Part shown: piece by piece, positions 45,731 to 57,959 of the stretch
Numbering within the stretch: the stretch's first letter is position 1
Layout of the letters: every line of letters begins with the position of its first letter
Assembly: GCF_034190915.1 (NCBI RefSeq)
Contig: NW_026947490.1
Location: 68,189,494-68,253,493 of the forward strand
DNA: 64,000 nt
Origin: Cavia porcellus
Taxonomy: Eukaryota; Chordata; Mammalia; Rodentia; Caviidae
Direction: 5' to 3'
Notes under the pieces: model-generated
Told to the model about the DNA's origin: nothing
The model's input: only the letters and a program-made list of their open reading frames with translations
The model's database searches: none
Translations under genes and position numbers: made by a program

Positions 45731-46979
45731 GTGCTTAAAGTGGTTGCTGCATACTGACCCTCAGTTAGTACTAGTACTGTTCTCTGTTTTTCTGCATTGC
45801 TTACACGGCCAGCACTACTGATGTAATGAAGCCCTGAGCAGCTTTCCTCCCCACATACAGGCCATGCAACATTCCCTCAAAGATGATTACCGTGGTGCCA
45901 TGGGCATCGGAGGACAGCATTTTCTGTCCAGAAAGCAGAAGCCAGCAGGGTGCTCATCTACTTCATTTGCGCTGGGGTCTGCTGGATTCTCTCTGGCTTC
46001 TTCCTTCCAATCCTAACCAGCCAGGTCCTCCATCCCTATAATTTTTTCCCAGAATCCACTGTCACCATTTTCCTGCTATGGCTGCTGACCTCCAAACATT
46101 CACCCAAGGGGCAAGCGTTTCACTCCTCAGTAACCACAACAGAGCGGCCGTCTCAGGGTGAAGGGGCCCTCTGGAACCTGTGAACCCAGCTCACAGGGAA
46201 GGAGCCATGCACAGTAGGAGGCTCCCAGGGTCAATTTCCTCGTAGTCACTCAGCAAACCAAGCACCCAGCAAACCAAGCAATGGTGATTCTCCTCCAGCG
46301 GGACCTGACGGAACCGAGATGCTCCTCTGGCTGCTGCCTTCTCCTGACAGACCACACACGTGCCACACTGACTTGGCTAATTTAGTGACAGAGGCCCAGG
46401 CCTTGGCCTTTTAATGGATGGCCTCTTCTTAACCCATCAAAAACCTTTTAGCCCCCTTCGGCTTAAGTTGTTAGAAAGGGGAAGGGGAAGGACAGGACAG
46501 CTGAGAAGGCCACTGCCTTTCCCCATTGGACTTGATTTCCTTCCGTTTCTCCACAGGACAGCTTCTCTCCCCACTGTTTTCTTGTGTGAACTGTGGCTTT
46601 TCTTAAACAGTTTCACCAGAAGCTTTGGCGAGTTACACACTTGGAAGTCAGATGCTCTTCCTTTCCTTTCCTCTGCTCCTGGGGGAACGTCTTTCCCCTC
46701 AGACCACGCCGCCTATGGAGGAGGATGGGCCCGAGCCGGGATGCCAGAGGGCTGAGGGTATGGCTTTGCCATCCCAGCAATGAGCACTGTGCCCACTGAT
46801 GCAGGGCTTCATTTCCGTGTCCCGTCCATCCTTCCAAATGCACCTTGGTGGACTGTTCAAAGGGGAATGAAAGAGTCTGAGAAGTCCTTGGCTCAAGTGG
46901 AAAGAAGACTGAAAATTATGATGGGCCATTTCATGTGTTTTCAGGTTGCTATAAAGTGGTTTTGTTTGTTTGGCGTGTG

Positions 46980-46981
<2 letters not shown>

Positions 46982-47025
<44 letters not shown>
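46982..47025. repeat. (TG)22 microsatellite
   Basis: Uninterrupted TG run, just before a reversed B1 fragment. Confidence 0.97.
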
Positions 47026-47026
<1 letters not shown>

Positions 47027-47074
47027 CTGAAGCCTGAACTCAAGGTCTTCACACTGGTTTCATCCCAGCCTTTT

Positions 47075-47185
47075 AAACATTTTTTTATTTTGAGACAAGA
47101 TCTTGTTAAATTGCTCAGGCCGGGGTTGAACTTGTGATGCTCCCTGTCTTGGTCTTCCAGAGCGCTGGGACTACTATAGGAGTGT
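47075..47185 (-). mobile_element. B1-type SINE fragment
   Basis: Reversed B1 with TTTTGAGACAAGATCTTG, GCTCAGGCCGGGGTTGAACT and a CCAGAGCGCTGGGACTAC core. Confidence 0.75.
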
Positions 47186-47639
47186 TTTGCAAAGCAGGGT
47201 CTGACTACTTTGGAGAACACACTACAAAAGGGAAAGCTGTATTTTTCTATTTTGGAGGGGAGGCATCATGTCTGGTAGCTGTGGCTCTGGAAATGAGGCA
47301 TCACAGAAACAGCTGCACCCTCTGGGGAGGACACCTGACCAGAAGACAAAGACTGGCCGGCAATCAGCTAGCTAGGAACACACTCATCAGCGTAAGGCAA
47401 AGGGAGGAAGGGAAAGAGGAAGGAAGGAGGGAAAGGAGGGAGAGAGTGTTCTCAGTGGCTTAGTAACAGCAAGTTCGCTGTTACTAAGTGCTTTGAGTAT
47501 TCGCACCCCTGGGGAAGCACCCACCCTGTGCACTGCTGAGGTCTAGAGGAGCTCACAGTGCCTGGGCTGCACAGCAGGGCTGGGTGTGGCTGCTGTCACT
47601 CAAGCTGGCAGCTATCATGATAACAGAGATTCAGGAGAT

Positions 47640-47710
47640 TCAGAGAAGTAGAGTCACTTTCTCAAAGTCTCACAGAGGAAATGGGGTGGGTATTTGACCT
47701 TCATCTTTGG
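47640..47710 (-). mobile_element. MIR SINE remnant
   Basis: AGAGTCACTTTCTCAAAGTC and TCACAGAGGAAATGGG follow the reversed MIR layout. Confidence 0.5.
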
Positions 47711-48714
47711 CTCAAATTCAGGCTCCTAACATGGTGTGAGGGATGCATCACAATGGAACCATGAAGCTTTGCTAGAGATACATTTCTAAGCTGTAGGGGA
47801 CCGTGATACCTGCATCATAAAGTTCTTCACTCATTCATGCAGCAGCTAGTAAGTGCCAGAGGCTTGGTCAGGTCCATCCAGAGTAGCCTGCAGGGTCCAG
47901 AATAGCCAGCTGACATTAGAGTCAACCCAAGGAAGGAGGATGTGGATCCACGGCCCTCCTGATCCTCCTGTTGCACCGCCTGAACTCAGCTCTGACCACA
48001 GAAAACTGGGGACACTCGGTGGGAACTCAGCTCTGGGTCTCTTGCTGGATCCCTAGTTCCCACTAAGAGCAAATTATCATAGCTCTTCCTGCTCAGGCCT
48101 TCACCAGGATGACTAGGGATAGGCTGCAGTGTCAGCTGGTCCTCTGGCCCCACTGCAGGGTGCTGCCAGAGCCCTAGGGCTGTGGGCAGAGTTAGCTACA
48201 GCCTATCCTGGCCCTGCCAGTGTTAAGCAAGCTTAACAATTTTCAGGAAGGTCGGGTTTTCCCTTTGAATCATGCTCCTTAAACACCACCCTGAGCGCCT
48301 AGAAAATGCATGGTTCAGCAGCAGCGAAGATCGTCTAAGACAAAGCAGTTACTGAATTCAGCAAGCCAGGTTTCCCAATCTGACACTTCCTGCTTCGTAG
48401 GAAAGAAATGAGTCTAGAGAGTCACTGTGTTTAGCACCCATAGTCTCCAAGCGGCGTGCTCTTGACATCTCATTACTAATAGTGCTTGGCTTCTTTTTGG
48501 CCCAATGGACCAAGCAGAATTCAGCTGGGAGCAATTTTATGTTTTACATCATCAAATCTGAGCTGGAAAAAGCCAGAGCGCCTCCCACCTTGCTTCCTTT
48601 CCTTTACAAATGGACAAAAGGCTGGAAAACCCTTCCTTCTGTGAGGTAGCCTGTCACACATGAACAGTCACTACACACATACGTACACGCAAGCTCACAC
48701 AGCCTGCTCGGGCC

Positions 48715-48905
48715 ACCTTTATCTACTCAGCAATTGAGAATTGAGCACGTGTCAGACACCATGTTGCGCATGGAGGGTACAGGGGTGAAAGAGCACTGTG
48801 TCCACTGTCACAGGGCTGAGGCAGACGAGTGACCAACAAGAAGGCTACACAGCAGAGTGAGGCAAAGGGCACAGGTTCAGAGACCTACATAGCTCAGAGC
48901 AGGGG
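48715..48905 (+). mobile_element. L2 LINE remnant
   Basis: ATTGAGCACGTGTCAGACAC, CATGTTGCGCATGGAGGGTA and CAGGGGTGAAAGAGCA match the L2 3' motif order ('gagcacctactatgtgccaggcactgtgct'). Confidence 0.65.
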
Positions 48906-49114
48906 ACAGGATTAGGGTTAGAGGGGCCAGTTAAAGTGATGTCTGAGACCACACCCAAAAGACACCAAGTGCAAGGCTCTGCAGCTCTCCGAGGGACCAC
49001 AGCAGGTATCCAGGTCTAGGACATCACTGTGTGTGTGTGTGCACTCTGTTGATACAGAAAATGCTGAGGTAACCACCACAGGACATGGAATGTTATTCTG
49101 GCATAAAAAGGAAC

Positions 49115-49305
49115 AGACTTCCAGACTTGTAGGCCTGTAATCCCTACTACTCAGAAGGCTGAGGTGGGAGGCTTTCAAGTTCAAGGGCAGCTTGAACAAC
49201 TTAGTGTGACCTTGTCTCAAAATGAAAAGGAAAAAGGGCAGAGAATGAAGCTTAGTGGCAGATGACCCCTGGTTCAATCCTGAGAACTGTTTTAAAAAAA
49301 GAAAG
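49115..49305 (+). mobile_element. B4-type composite SINE (B1 + ID)
   Basis: B1 half (CTGTAATCCCTACTACTCAG, AAGGCTGAGGTGGGAGG, CTTGTCTCAAAATGAAAAGG) then a degraded ID half (GAAGCTTAGTGGCAG, TGGTTCAATCCTGAG) and an A-rich tail. Confidence 0.8.
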
Positions 49306-51119
49306 AAAAAACAATAGGAATAGGAATAGTCTCCTGATCTATGCTGCCAAAAAGATGATTGTGGGCCTTGAAAACATTATTCTAAGTGGAAGAAACTAGC
49401 TTGCACATTGTAGGACTCCACTGAGAGTGTCCACGTCAGTGGACAGATTCGGAGAGCAAGAAAGCAGACAGGGGTTCCTGGGCTTTGGGGGTTGGCAGAA
49501 AAGAGGAGTGACAAGGGGGTGCTTTGTGGCCTCTGCTCTCTTGGTTAGTTAATCTTAGTTTGCACCAACTGTGGGTCAGGGCTGGCCTTTGGTTAAAACT
49601 CAGCAAAGCTTAAAAGAAGCTGGTAGTCATAACAGAGAAGCATCCTACTTCACAGTGGGACCCTTTGCACCAACATTTTGCCACCCTATCATGGTTCCAG
49701 TCCCCTCTTCCACCCGCTGTGGGGTCCTCTGTGCATGGTAACTTGCTTCCCCAGGCCCTCAGCACCAGGACAGCAGGGAAGGGACCTCAGATGCTACTCT
49801 GCCCTGCTGCCAAGGGACCCAGGAATCTTTTACTCTTCTGGTGAGAAATCTGGCCAGTGACCAATTTTTTATGGGGGTTTCAAACTTCAAACATCAACTC
49901 AGTTATGTATTTAAAAATTTACGTATGTGCACACAGGATATTCACTTAGTCGGACCTCTGATGCTTACTAAAGGCAGAGCTAGTGCCTGATGGTGGTCAA
50001 GTGTGAGAGGCAGGAGTCCAGTGCCTCCCTGTGCGCTGCCCTCTCCTGGAAAGGCCGAAGCACAAACACCATCACCAGGAGGCAAAGCATACTTGGGGGT
50101 GTACAGACCCCTAGGCTGGTTAGATGTTAGCATGTGCCTTCCAGAATGGTCACAGGCCTGGTGAAGAGCTGTCCAAACCTCCAAGCAGCCCACAAAACAC
50201 TCATTGGAAATGCCAAAGAAAAAAATTGGGAGGGTGGGTGGTCTACTATTTCACCAGGCAGGACTCTTGGGAGTCTCCCCCATCACTGATTCCAAGCAGA
50301 ATTGTCAAGGGTTACGCTGTCTGCGGTTACTTTGCTGCTGTGTCAGTAGAACCAGGGAGAGTAAGATGAAAGTCACAGCTGGGAACTCAGGATGAGCCCC
50401 ACCGTGGGAGAGTTGTGAACAAGCTGTGCAGGGCCAGAAGCAAAAAGCAAGGGCAAGAGTGGCAAGCAATATCGCCTCGCTGTTACAGACGCCAGCATGC
50501 ACCTTCCTTTGTCTGCCACGGTCCGGGGTTGTCAACCTTGCAGCATAATAACCAACCCCTTTTCACTCGAGACGCTGTCCTGCTTTGGATATTAAAACCT
50601 GATTTGTCATCAGAAAAACAGCCACTTTGATTTCACTTATTGCGCACTTCTAGAGTGGCCAAACCAAGCAGAGGGGAGAAGGGTCATAGCCAGAGGCCGG
50701 AGAAGCAGATCTGGGGCACTGCTGTGAAATGGACACAATTTCAGTTTTGCACACTGAAGAGGGTGCTGGAGATTGCTGCATAACTCTGTGAGAACCCTCA
50801 GCACTACTGAACCGCACATTGAAAACAATGGTATATTTTATGTTATGTGAATTCTATTACAATTTTAAGAATCTTTTGGTTAGATGACTCTGAAACCCCA
50901 CCCACAGTCAGAGTATCACATATTTAGGAAGGTGAAAACCAAGAGAGCCCTTTTAGAAAAGTCCTTGAAAGAGGTGTGCTGTGAGTTCTCCACTACACAC
51001 TGGGGAGGGAGAAGCTGCTGACTAACCCCCTCAAACCTAGGAAGACAGGGTTCACCAACCCCGAAGTCAGGAGAGTTGGAAGAGAGATGGAGTCAGCTGG
51101 GAGCACTGCTGTGGTTTGG

Positions 51120-51324
51120 GGCCTTTTATTTCTTTGCAGTACTGGGGAATGAATCTAGGGCTTTTACACTTAACTACATTTCCAGACTCACTTTTACTTT
51201 TTATGTTGAGAAAGGTCTCATTAATTAATGTCATTAAATCACCCAGGCTGGGCTTGAATTTGTGACTCTCTTGCCTCAGCCTCCTAGAGTGCTGAGATTA
51301 CAGGTGTGTGCTGTCACGCCCAGC
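51120..51324 (-). mobile_element. B4-type composite SINE (ID + B1)
   Basis: Reversed ID half (AGTACTGGGGAATGAATCTA) followed by a reversed B1 half (ACCCAGGCTGGGCTTGAATT, AGCCTCCTAGAGTGCTGAGA, TTACAGGTGTGTGCTGTCA). Confidence 0.82.
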
Positions 51325-51690
51325 TAGTTTGGATCTTAAGTGTCCCAAAAGGCCAACACGTTAAAGACTTGGTTCATAGGCTGGATCTACTGAAAGGTCA
51401 TAAAATGTTTAATAGGCGAGCACAGTGGGAAGTTTCTAGGTTATTGGGGACATCCCCTTTAGGGCAACTTTGAGACCCCAGCCCTTCCTGTTCTTTTCTT
51501 TGCTTTCCTGATAATGAGTTGAGCAGTTTTGCAGTAAGGCACAATGTGCTGCCTTCCACACCAAAACAACACGGCTAACCAACCATGGACCTGAACTCAG
51601 AAACCGTGAGCCAAAAGGAACTTTTTCTACTACAAGTTGATTATCTCAGGTATTTTTGTTACAGTGCTGGAAGGATACCAAACACTGTTA
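51325..51690 (+). mobile_element. MaLR-type solo LTR (MLT/MST/ORR1-like)
   Basis: The element follows the MaLR LTR order: AGTTTGGATCTTAAGTGTCC at the start, GGTTATTGGGGACATCCCCT, TTTGAGACCCCAGCCCTTCC, ACCAACCATGGACCTGAACT, GTGAGCCAAAAGGAAC and ATTATCTCAGGTATTTTTGT at the end. No internal retroviral coding sequence is attached. Confidence 0.8.
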
Positions 51691-54600
51691 CGAAACACTG
51701 AATGTTGTAATTTCTTACTAGAAGCTTGTTTTGCTATTTAAAGTGATTGTGTGCCTTTATATTACACCCGAGTGATCAAAAAAGCCAGCAGATTGCCTGT
51801 GGTTGTATCAAGGGCCAGGAAAGAACACATATAGAGGAAGAGAGTGAGATAAAAGAGGTTTGTCTTTGAGTCTCATGCGGTCAATGTTCTTCTTTTACAT
51901 TGCAAAGGCTTTGGCTTTCAAGCCAGAAAAACCAAATCTATTCATAGGTCACTACTGGTTCGTGGTTCCTCTGGAGACTGAGGCTACTGGATGCTTTTCT
52001 GTAGTGCTCTGGTATCCAACAGGAGCATTTGGTTTTAATTTGCTTGCATCCAAGGTCAACGGGGTTGTGTGAGCTGTGGGAATCTGCCTCTGCAGAGATG
52101 TTAGAAGTCAGCAGATCTCGAGGGAGTTGCAGGGTGTCTGGTTGGGTGGATGTGTGCATGTTACAGACACCCAGCACACTGCTTGACCTCCTACTGTCCA
52201 CACAGCCAACACGCTATTTATATAGGCTTTCTCGGTGCTGCTGGGACATGTGCTGCTCAGAATAGTAAGGTCAGACAACCTGGGAGACCATGCAACTGTG
52301 TGGGAACTGAGGAAGCCCTGCAAGATGACAGGCCAGAAAGTTTGTAGGCACTTAGGGAGGGAAATGACTTCGGATAATCTACTTAGATCCAGCTTGGGCT
52401 TTGACTCATGAGAGAACAGTCTGAGTAGTCAAAGACAGACACAGCTTAACTTCTGAGAAACTCATTTTTTTCTTTTCTACTACTTTTTTTTTCTGGGGAA
52501 AATACTGCATTTCTTTCATTTACTCCTCCCTCAGGCACAAAAATGAACTCCTCTTCCTGTTTCTAGTTTCAAAGTTCGTTTGATCTTAAGAGTCCTGATC
52601 AGTTCAACCAAACCACCTTCTCCGGGAGGAAACTAAGTCCCAGGGCGGTGCCTCGTCTTGCAACAGGGGAGCTGAACTGTCTTCAATACCAGCCAGACAC
52701 CTGGTGAGCACAAGCTACAGCGGGCACCTGAGCTGAGGCAGGTGCAAAGCTCCCTAAGAGTATTCAGGCCCAGGGACTGATCCCAGAGGCTCCTCAGAGC
52801 TTGCATGTGCTTCTTCCCCGAGATGTCCTCTAACCCACCATTTGGGAGAGACCAGGACAACTGCATCCCTCCCTTCCTGTTCCTTTGCATAGGAATCATC
52901 TCCTGTGACAGTTTCTCTGTAAGAATTCTCTGTGCAGATGAGATGATGCTATTTTTTCCTGTTCACAGACAGATCGACCTTCCTCAAAGGTGACACCAGC
53001 ATGAGCTGCAGTAAGAATACAGCAGGAATACACTGGTCCTCGTGCCTGGACTCAGAACAGCTCCGCAGGAACCTGTGGGAACGGAGGGACCTTGGCTTCC
53101 CAGATCTAGTAACCAAGAAAAAAATTAATCCTTTTAACAAAGAGATGTTGTTTGCTCTTCTAGGTGAGCCCGCCTCTTTTGTTTAGTATGAAAGAGACTA
53201 AGGATATTTTCTGTGTCAAGGGTAACAGTGCTTTTATCTTGGGGAACCAGACACTCTTTGGGAAGTAAACTCACTTAAGATGGGGCTAGGTCCACCCTGC
53301 ATCTTACAGTCTCCATTTAACAGCTAGAGAAAAGAGGGGCAGAGAGAGATTAAATAAACCATCATGACTTTTCTGAACACAGTGGAGTTAACAGCACTCA
53401 AAATCTTCTTTTGAGGAGATTTACCTTGAATCTTTACAAAATACCTTTCTATAAAAGGTGTAATTGCTATAGGAAGGAAATTGATTTTAACAGACTAAAA
53501 CATCTTTCTAACAAAAACAAAGTAGAATCACATAGACAGTCCTTTGTCAAGTGCCTGGTCATGTGGCAATGCTCCTTGAACTTCACAGTGTGTGCCTGAG
53601 TCACCTTGAGGGCTTGGGGAGGTAGATTGTCCAGGGTTTCAGTCTTCAGTTTAGATGAGGACCTCACTTCTCCAAGAGAGGTAACTGCTGCTGACCCAGG
53701 AACCACACTTTAAGAACCACTAATGGCAGAGACAGTGCTGAACCGATCAGCCGGTCCCCCAGGAGAGGCTGTCTCCAGGATTCCTCTAAGCCATAGAGAG
53801 CCTTGACCCCGGGTTAAGACCCTCTCTGCAGGGTCACCTGGAGCCAATGTCTGGTTGGTGCTAGGACATGAGGTCAGTTGAGACCAATGGCCCTGAGGGT
53901 GCATCCCCTGCGGCAGGCAGGAAGGGAGAAGAGAAGTGGCTCTGGGAAGGTGGGTGATGGTTGTTGTTCCCAGCTGAGGCTGTGTAGTATACCCGGCTCA
54001 TACAGAGATACCAGTTCTGCCCAATCTGGCCTCTGTGTGTCACTGTAGCAGGTAAACTCAGGTCAACCCTCAACTGAGACCTGGGATGACTCAGCTTCCC
54101 CCTGCAACCTCATATGAGGGGCACTACATTGTTGAGAATTTCACATTCCGCCCCTTGAAGTTCTAACATCAGTTCAGCATCTTCAGCTGACTACGATTCT
54201 TCTATGGGGAGAGAGACAGGGCCTTTTGCTCACAGAGATGGCACTGCCATGTTTGATACTGGTGGTTCACAGAGGGCTGTGTCTAGGACTGATGCTTCCC
54301 TACTGAGATCTGGCCACCATCGGATGCACACACAGATCAAAGCATCATATCCCAGCTCATAAGAATGCACAAACTTGATATGCCCATCAAAGAAAATTCT
54401 TCACATCAGATTAAGACCTCGGTTTTCTTAGACCATTACTGCTCTTGTCCTCTCTTTATTGGAGAGTTATTTTCAAATAGCAGATTCTGGTAAGGGCATT
54501 GCCCACTTCTTCCTCAGTCCTGGTCCTCAGCCTTGGGCCATCCCTAAGACGACCCAGGATCAGGGACTTTCGAGCATGGTACCAAACCCTCCTGGGGCCA

Positions 54601-56264
54601 CTCAGGCTGCTCTGGAATCTGAAGGATAGTAGAGAGGCAAAGGGAGGCGGCCCTTTGATCCTACACTGTGAATGAGCCATGCTGCAAAATGTGAAGAATG
54701 CTAAACAGACTGACTAGACTTTCTCTCCCTGGAGTGCACAGGGTGTGGTTTCCAAGGAGAACACAGAGGCTGGAATGAGAAGGCTGCCAGCCAGCCCCCG
54801 CCAAGCCAGAGGGCTCAGCAGCCAGCCTCTGAGTCAAACTTACCCAAAACGGAGCTGAACACTAAGTCAGCAGTAGCACAGTTCTTATCATGCTGAATAA
54901 TTTAGCAGCGCCAAGCCGCTGGGAGTCAGCTCATAGTTAATGGAATGTTTCCTGTAAATATTATTTTTCCTTCCTGTCTCATCATCTTATACAGTTCAGA
55001 AATCTTTACTAATCTGGGGAGGTGACAGCAATGCATCAATTCCCATGGCCAAAGCCCCTCTTCTGAAATACTCCTAGGAATCACAGGAAGCCACACTGGC
55101 TGCTCAGGAACAGGGGGCAGGCCAATTACTCTGGTTCTTTGTCCTAATGCCTCAGCAGGGACCCCATAGGGCTGCTAATTGTACATCTAAGTGTACATAA
55201 AAGCCCCCCTAATTGCACATCCAATAAATAAGTGAACACTGTCTGCTGAATACAGAACAGGGAGTCGCCATTCATTCCCAATGGAGAGCTTTCATTCACT
55301 GTGGGCTGGTGAGTGGGCTGAGCTCCACGGCTGCTCTACAAGCCCCTTCTGGGAGGTTCCCATGAATCACTGCCTTCACACTCTTTGCTCTCTGATGCTT
55401 CCAGACTCTTATACACGTTGCATGAGGGACCAGATAGCCAGTCTGTCCCCAGGTTTGAAGAATGTAAAAGACAGGAGTCAGGCAGAGAACAGAGAGTATT
55501 GCTACTGTCAGTGAGCTGAGACCTCGGTGTGGAAGTGACACCTGTGGGAGTGGTGCCACTAGGAAGCTGCCAACTGAGTTCAGAGCTGTCATACTTCCTC
55601 AAGCTTTGGCCTAAGGACAGTGGGGGACATGCTACTCTCTAAAGAAAGCTCCGCTGAGGTAGACTTATTTATCTCTGTCTATGGGATGACAATTCTGTGA
55701 CAGTTAATAAACACAGCTTCTTCAATGAATATCATTTGCTTTTCATTCAAATGTTTTCAGGGAAGAAAGAGTAAATATGCTACTTACATCAGCACATTAT
55801 GGCCAGGCAAGGGCATTGCTACTGGTCATTTTTCTGTTTATGGTGGCAAACAGGGCTCTGTATTTCACTGTAGTTGCAAACTAAGAGGTAGTTCAAGATT
55901 CACCTCAGGTGCCCAAATGCCAGTTGGACAGCACAGTGCACCTTGGTTCCTGAACGTAATTCTTGCTGGGCTTCTGGTCATAAACCAACGTGGACAAGAA
56001 CTGAATCAGATTCAATGGTTAGGTTCAACGTTGATCTTATGGGGGAATTTAATTTGGTTGTCATCCAATTCAGTTTGCAAACAGAATCATGGAAAGAATT
56101 AAGTTTGTGAACAGAGTTACCACTGCATTTCATTATTCCCTGAAGGCAGCAGGACTCCAACATGCAAAATATTGAGCCTTTCGCCTTGGCAGAACTCATT
56201 TCTACATACATACAGTCATCGACACAAACTAGAATTCAGGAACTAGCACAAAATTAGAGTAAAA

Positions 56265-56432
56265 TAAACTGAGTACAATAACACACACCTAAAATTCCAG
56301 CACTCTGGAAAACCGAGGCAGGATGATCACAAGTTTGAGCCCAGCCCGGGAAATTTAGAGTCTTGGTAAGACCCTGTGTCAAAATATAAAATAAAATGGG
56401 TTTGGGGATGTAGCGCAGCACGAAGGCCCTGG
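56265..56432 (+). mobile_element. B4-type composite SINE, truncated
   Basis: B1 half (ATTCCAGCACTCTGGAAAAC, GGCAGGATGATCAC) followed by a short ID head (GTTTGGGGATGTAGCGCAGC). Confidence 0.78.
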
Positions 56433-57374
56433 TGAGCTGCAAGAGAGATGGATTTATTTTGTCACCATGACTCCTCAGGTTTCTCTCCCAGTGGCCAAAG
56501 CGAAACAGACAAGTGGCCCTGATCAGCGTCTGTCCTTGATACCACTTGTGCTATGCGTGGACGATCAACATGATTCATGGGAAACGGGAGGGCTACGTCA
56601 TCAAAAGGGATGCTTCCCAGTGCCGTGTGACATGCGCATGCCAATCACTCAGTGGCAGGGAGGCAGGCAGAATGTGGAAGGGAAACACCGCTGGGTGAAG
56701 GGTGGAAAGACAAGGATCTTCTGAGAGCTGGTTAGGATTTACTTACAAATCATAAGCATCTCTGCAGCCCAGTGTGAGCAAGAAGGTCCACACCAGATGC
56801 ACACTCCCCTTTGCCACTCAAGCAAGCAGGCCTGCACTGGACTTTCGGTGACCCTCCCCCCTACACGGTGCCAGATACACAATGTCCCTGCCCACCAGGG
56901 ACCTCCCCTCCCTCAGCAAGCAGGTCTGTGTCAAACATTCGTGGTTCCCTCGCCTCCATGCAAGAAAACAAACTTCCATCAATTCCAAATGAGCTCTACA
57001 TTTTGCTTCTCCTTAGTATGGGGGAGCAGAAGAACTAATTAGCCAACTTGATCCAGGATGAGGACACTGCCTGGGGACAGAAGGGAGCAACCAGACCCCA
57101 TGATTGTTGACACTGAGTCTGAGAGTCCACTTGAACCTCACCCCACAGCCTCCATCTAGCAGAGACCAGAGGGCTGATCACATTCCCTACCTACCAACGG
57201 GAGGAAGGACACACCTTGGCTCGGAAGCTTACCACAGTCTGGGGTGAATGGACAGAGAGGCCTCTGGTGCGGGGAGGGTGCCCCAAAAACTCATAGGCCC
57301 TAAAGCTGGATAAAATCAGGACTGGCTGGATCCCAAGACAGCTGATTTTGGAAAGAAGCCACTCATTCAAAAAC

Positions 57375-57720
57375 ACAAGTTTTTTTTTTAGACTCAAGGT
57401 TTTTTGATTTTTCTGTTTTTTAATATTTTTATCTTTCCTTCATTAAGTTTTTGGGGAGTATGGGTCCTGCACTTTGGAGTTTTTTTTTCCATTTTTTTCT
57501 TTTATCCTTTTAACATTTTTCTCTTTTCTTCTTTTATTTCTTGCTTCTGTTCTCTGCTTATCTTTTCTTTTTCTTGTTCATTCTTTCCTGTGACTGCCCT
57601 CTAATACTATTAATCTCTTTTTCTCCCTCAATAGGACCCTCATCTCACTTTTCTCTCTTCTTTCTCATATCCCATCAATTAATTTTTCAACTTTCCCATT
57701 TTTCTTTACCTTTAATATAA
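57375..57720. repeat. T/C-rich low-complexity tract
   Basis: About 340 bp almost wholly of T with scattered C on the plus strand (A/G-rich in the transcript). No unit structure is seen. Confidence 0.8.
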
Positions 57721-57959
57721 CTACTAAGCATTATGAATCTTTAGATAGCTATTACGTGTTTGCTGTTGGTTTATGCTATTTGAGGTAAAGTTGTTCCACT
57801 TAGTAGATATTTACTGTAGGTCAATATTTGATTTGTCTTACTGTTCATGCTATAAATGTAGGTGGCTTCTCTATGGTTAAGGGTGGTGTTTGTAATGATA
57901 AGTTTGTGTTTGATGTGACCACTGATATTGATTTTATTACTATAGCCAGGGTTATACAC

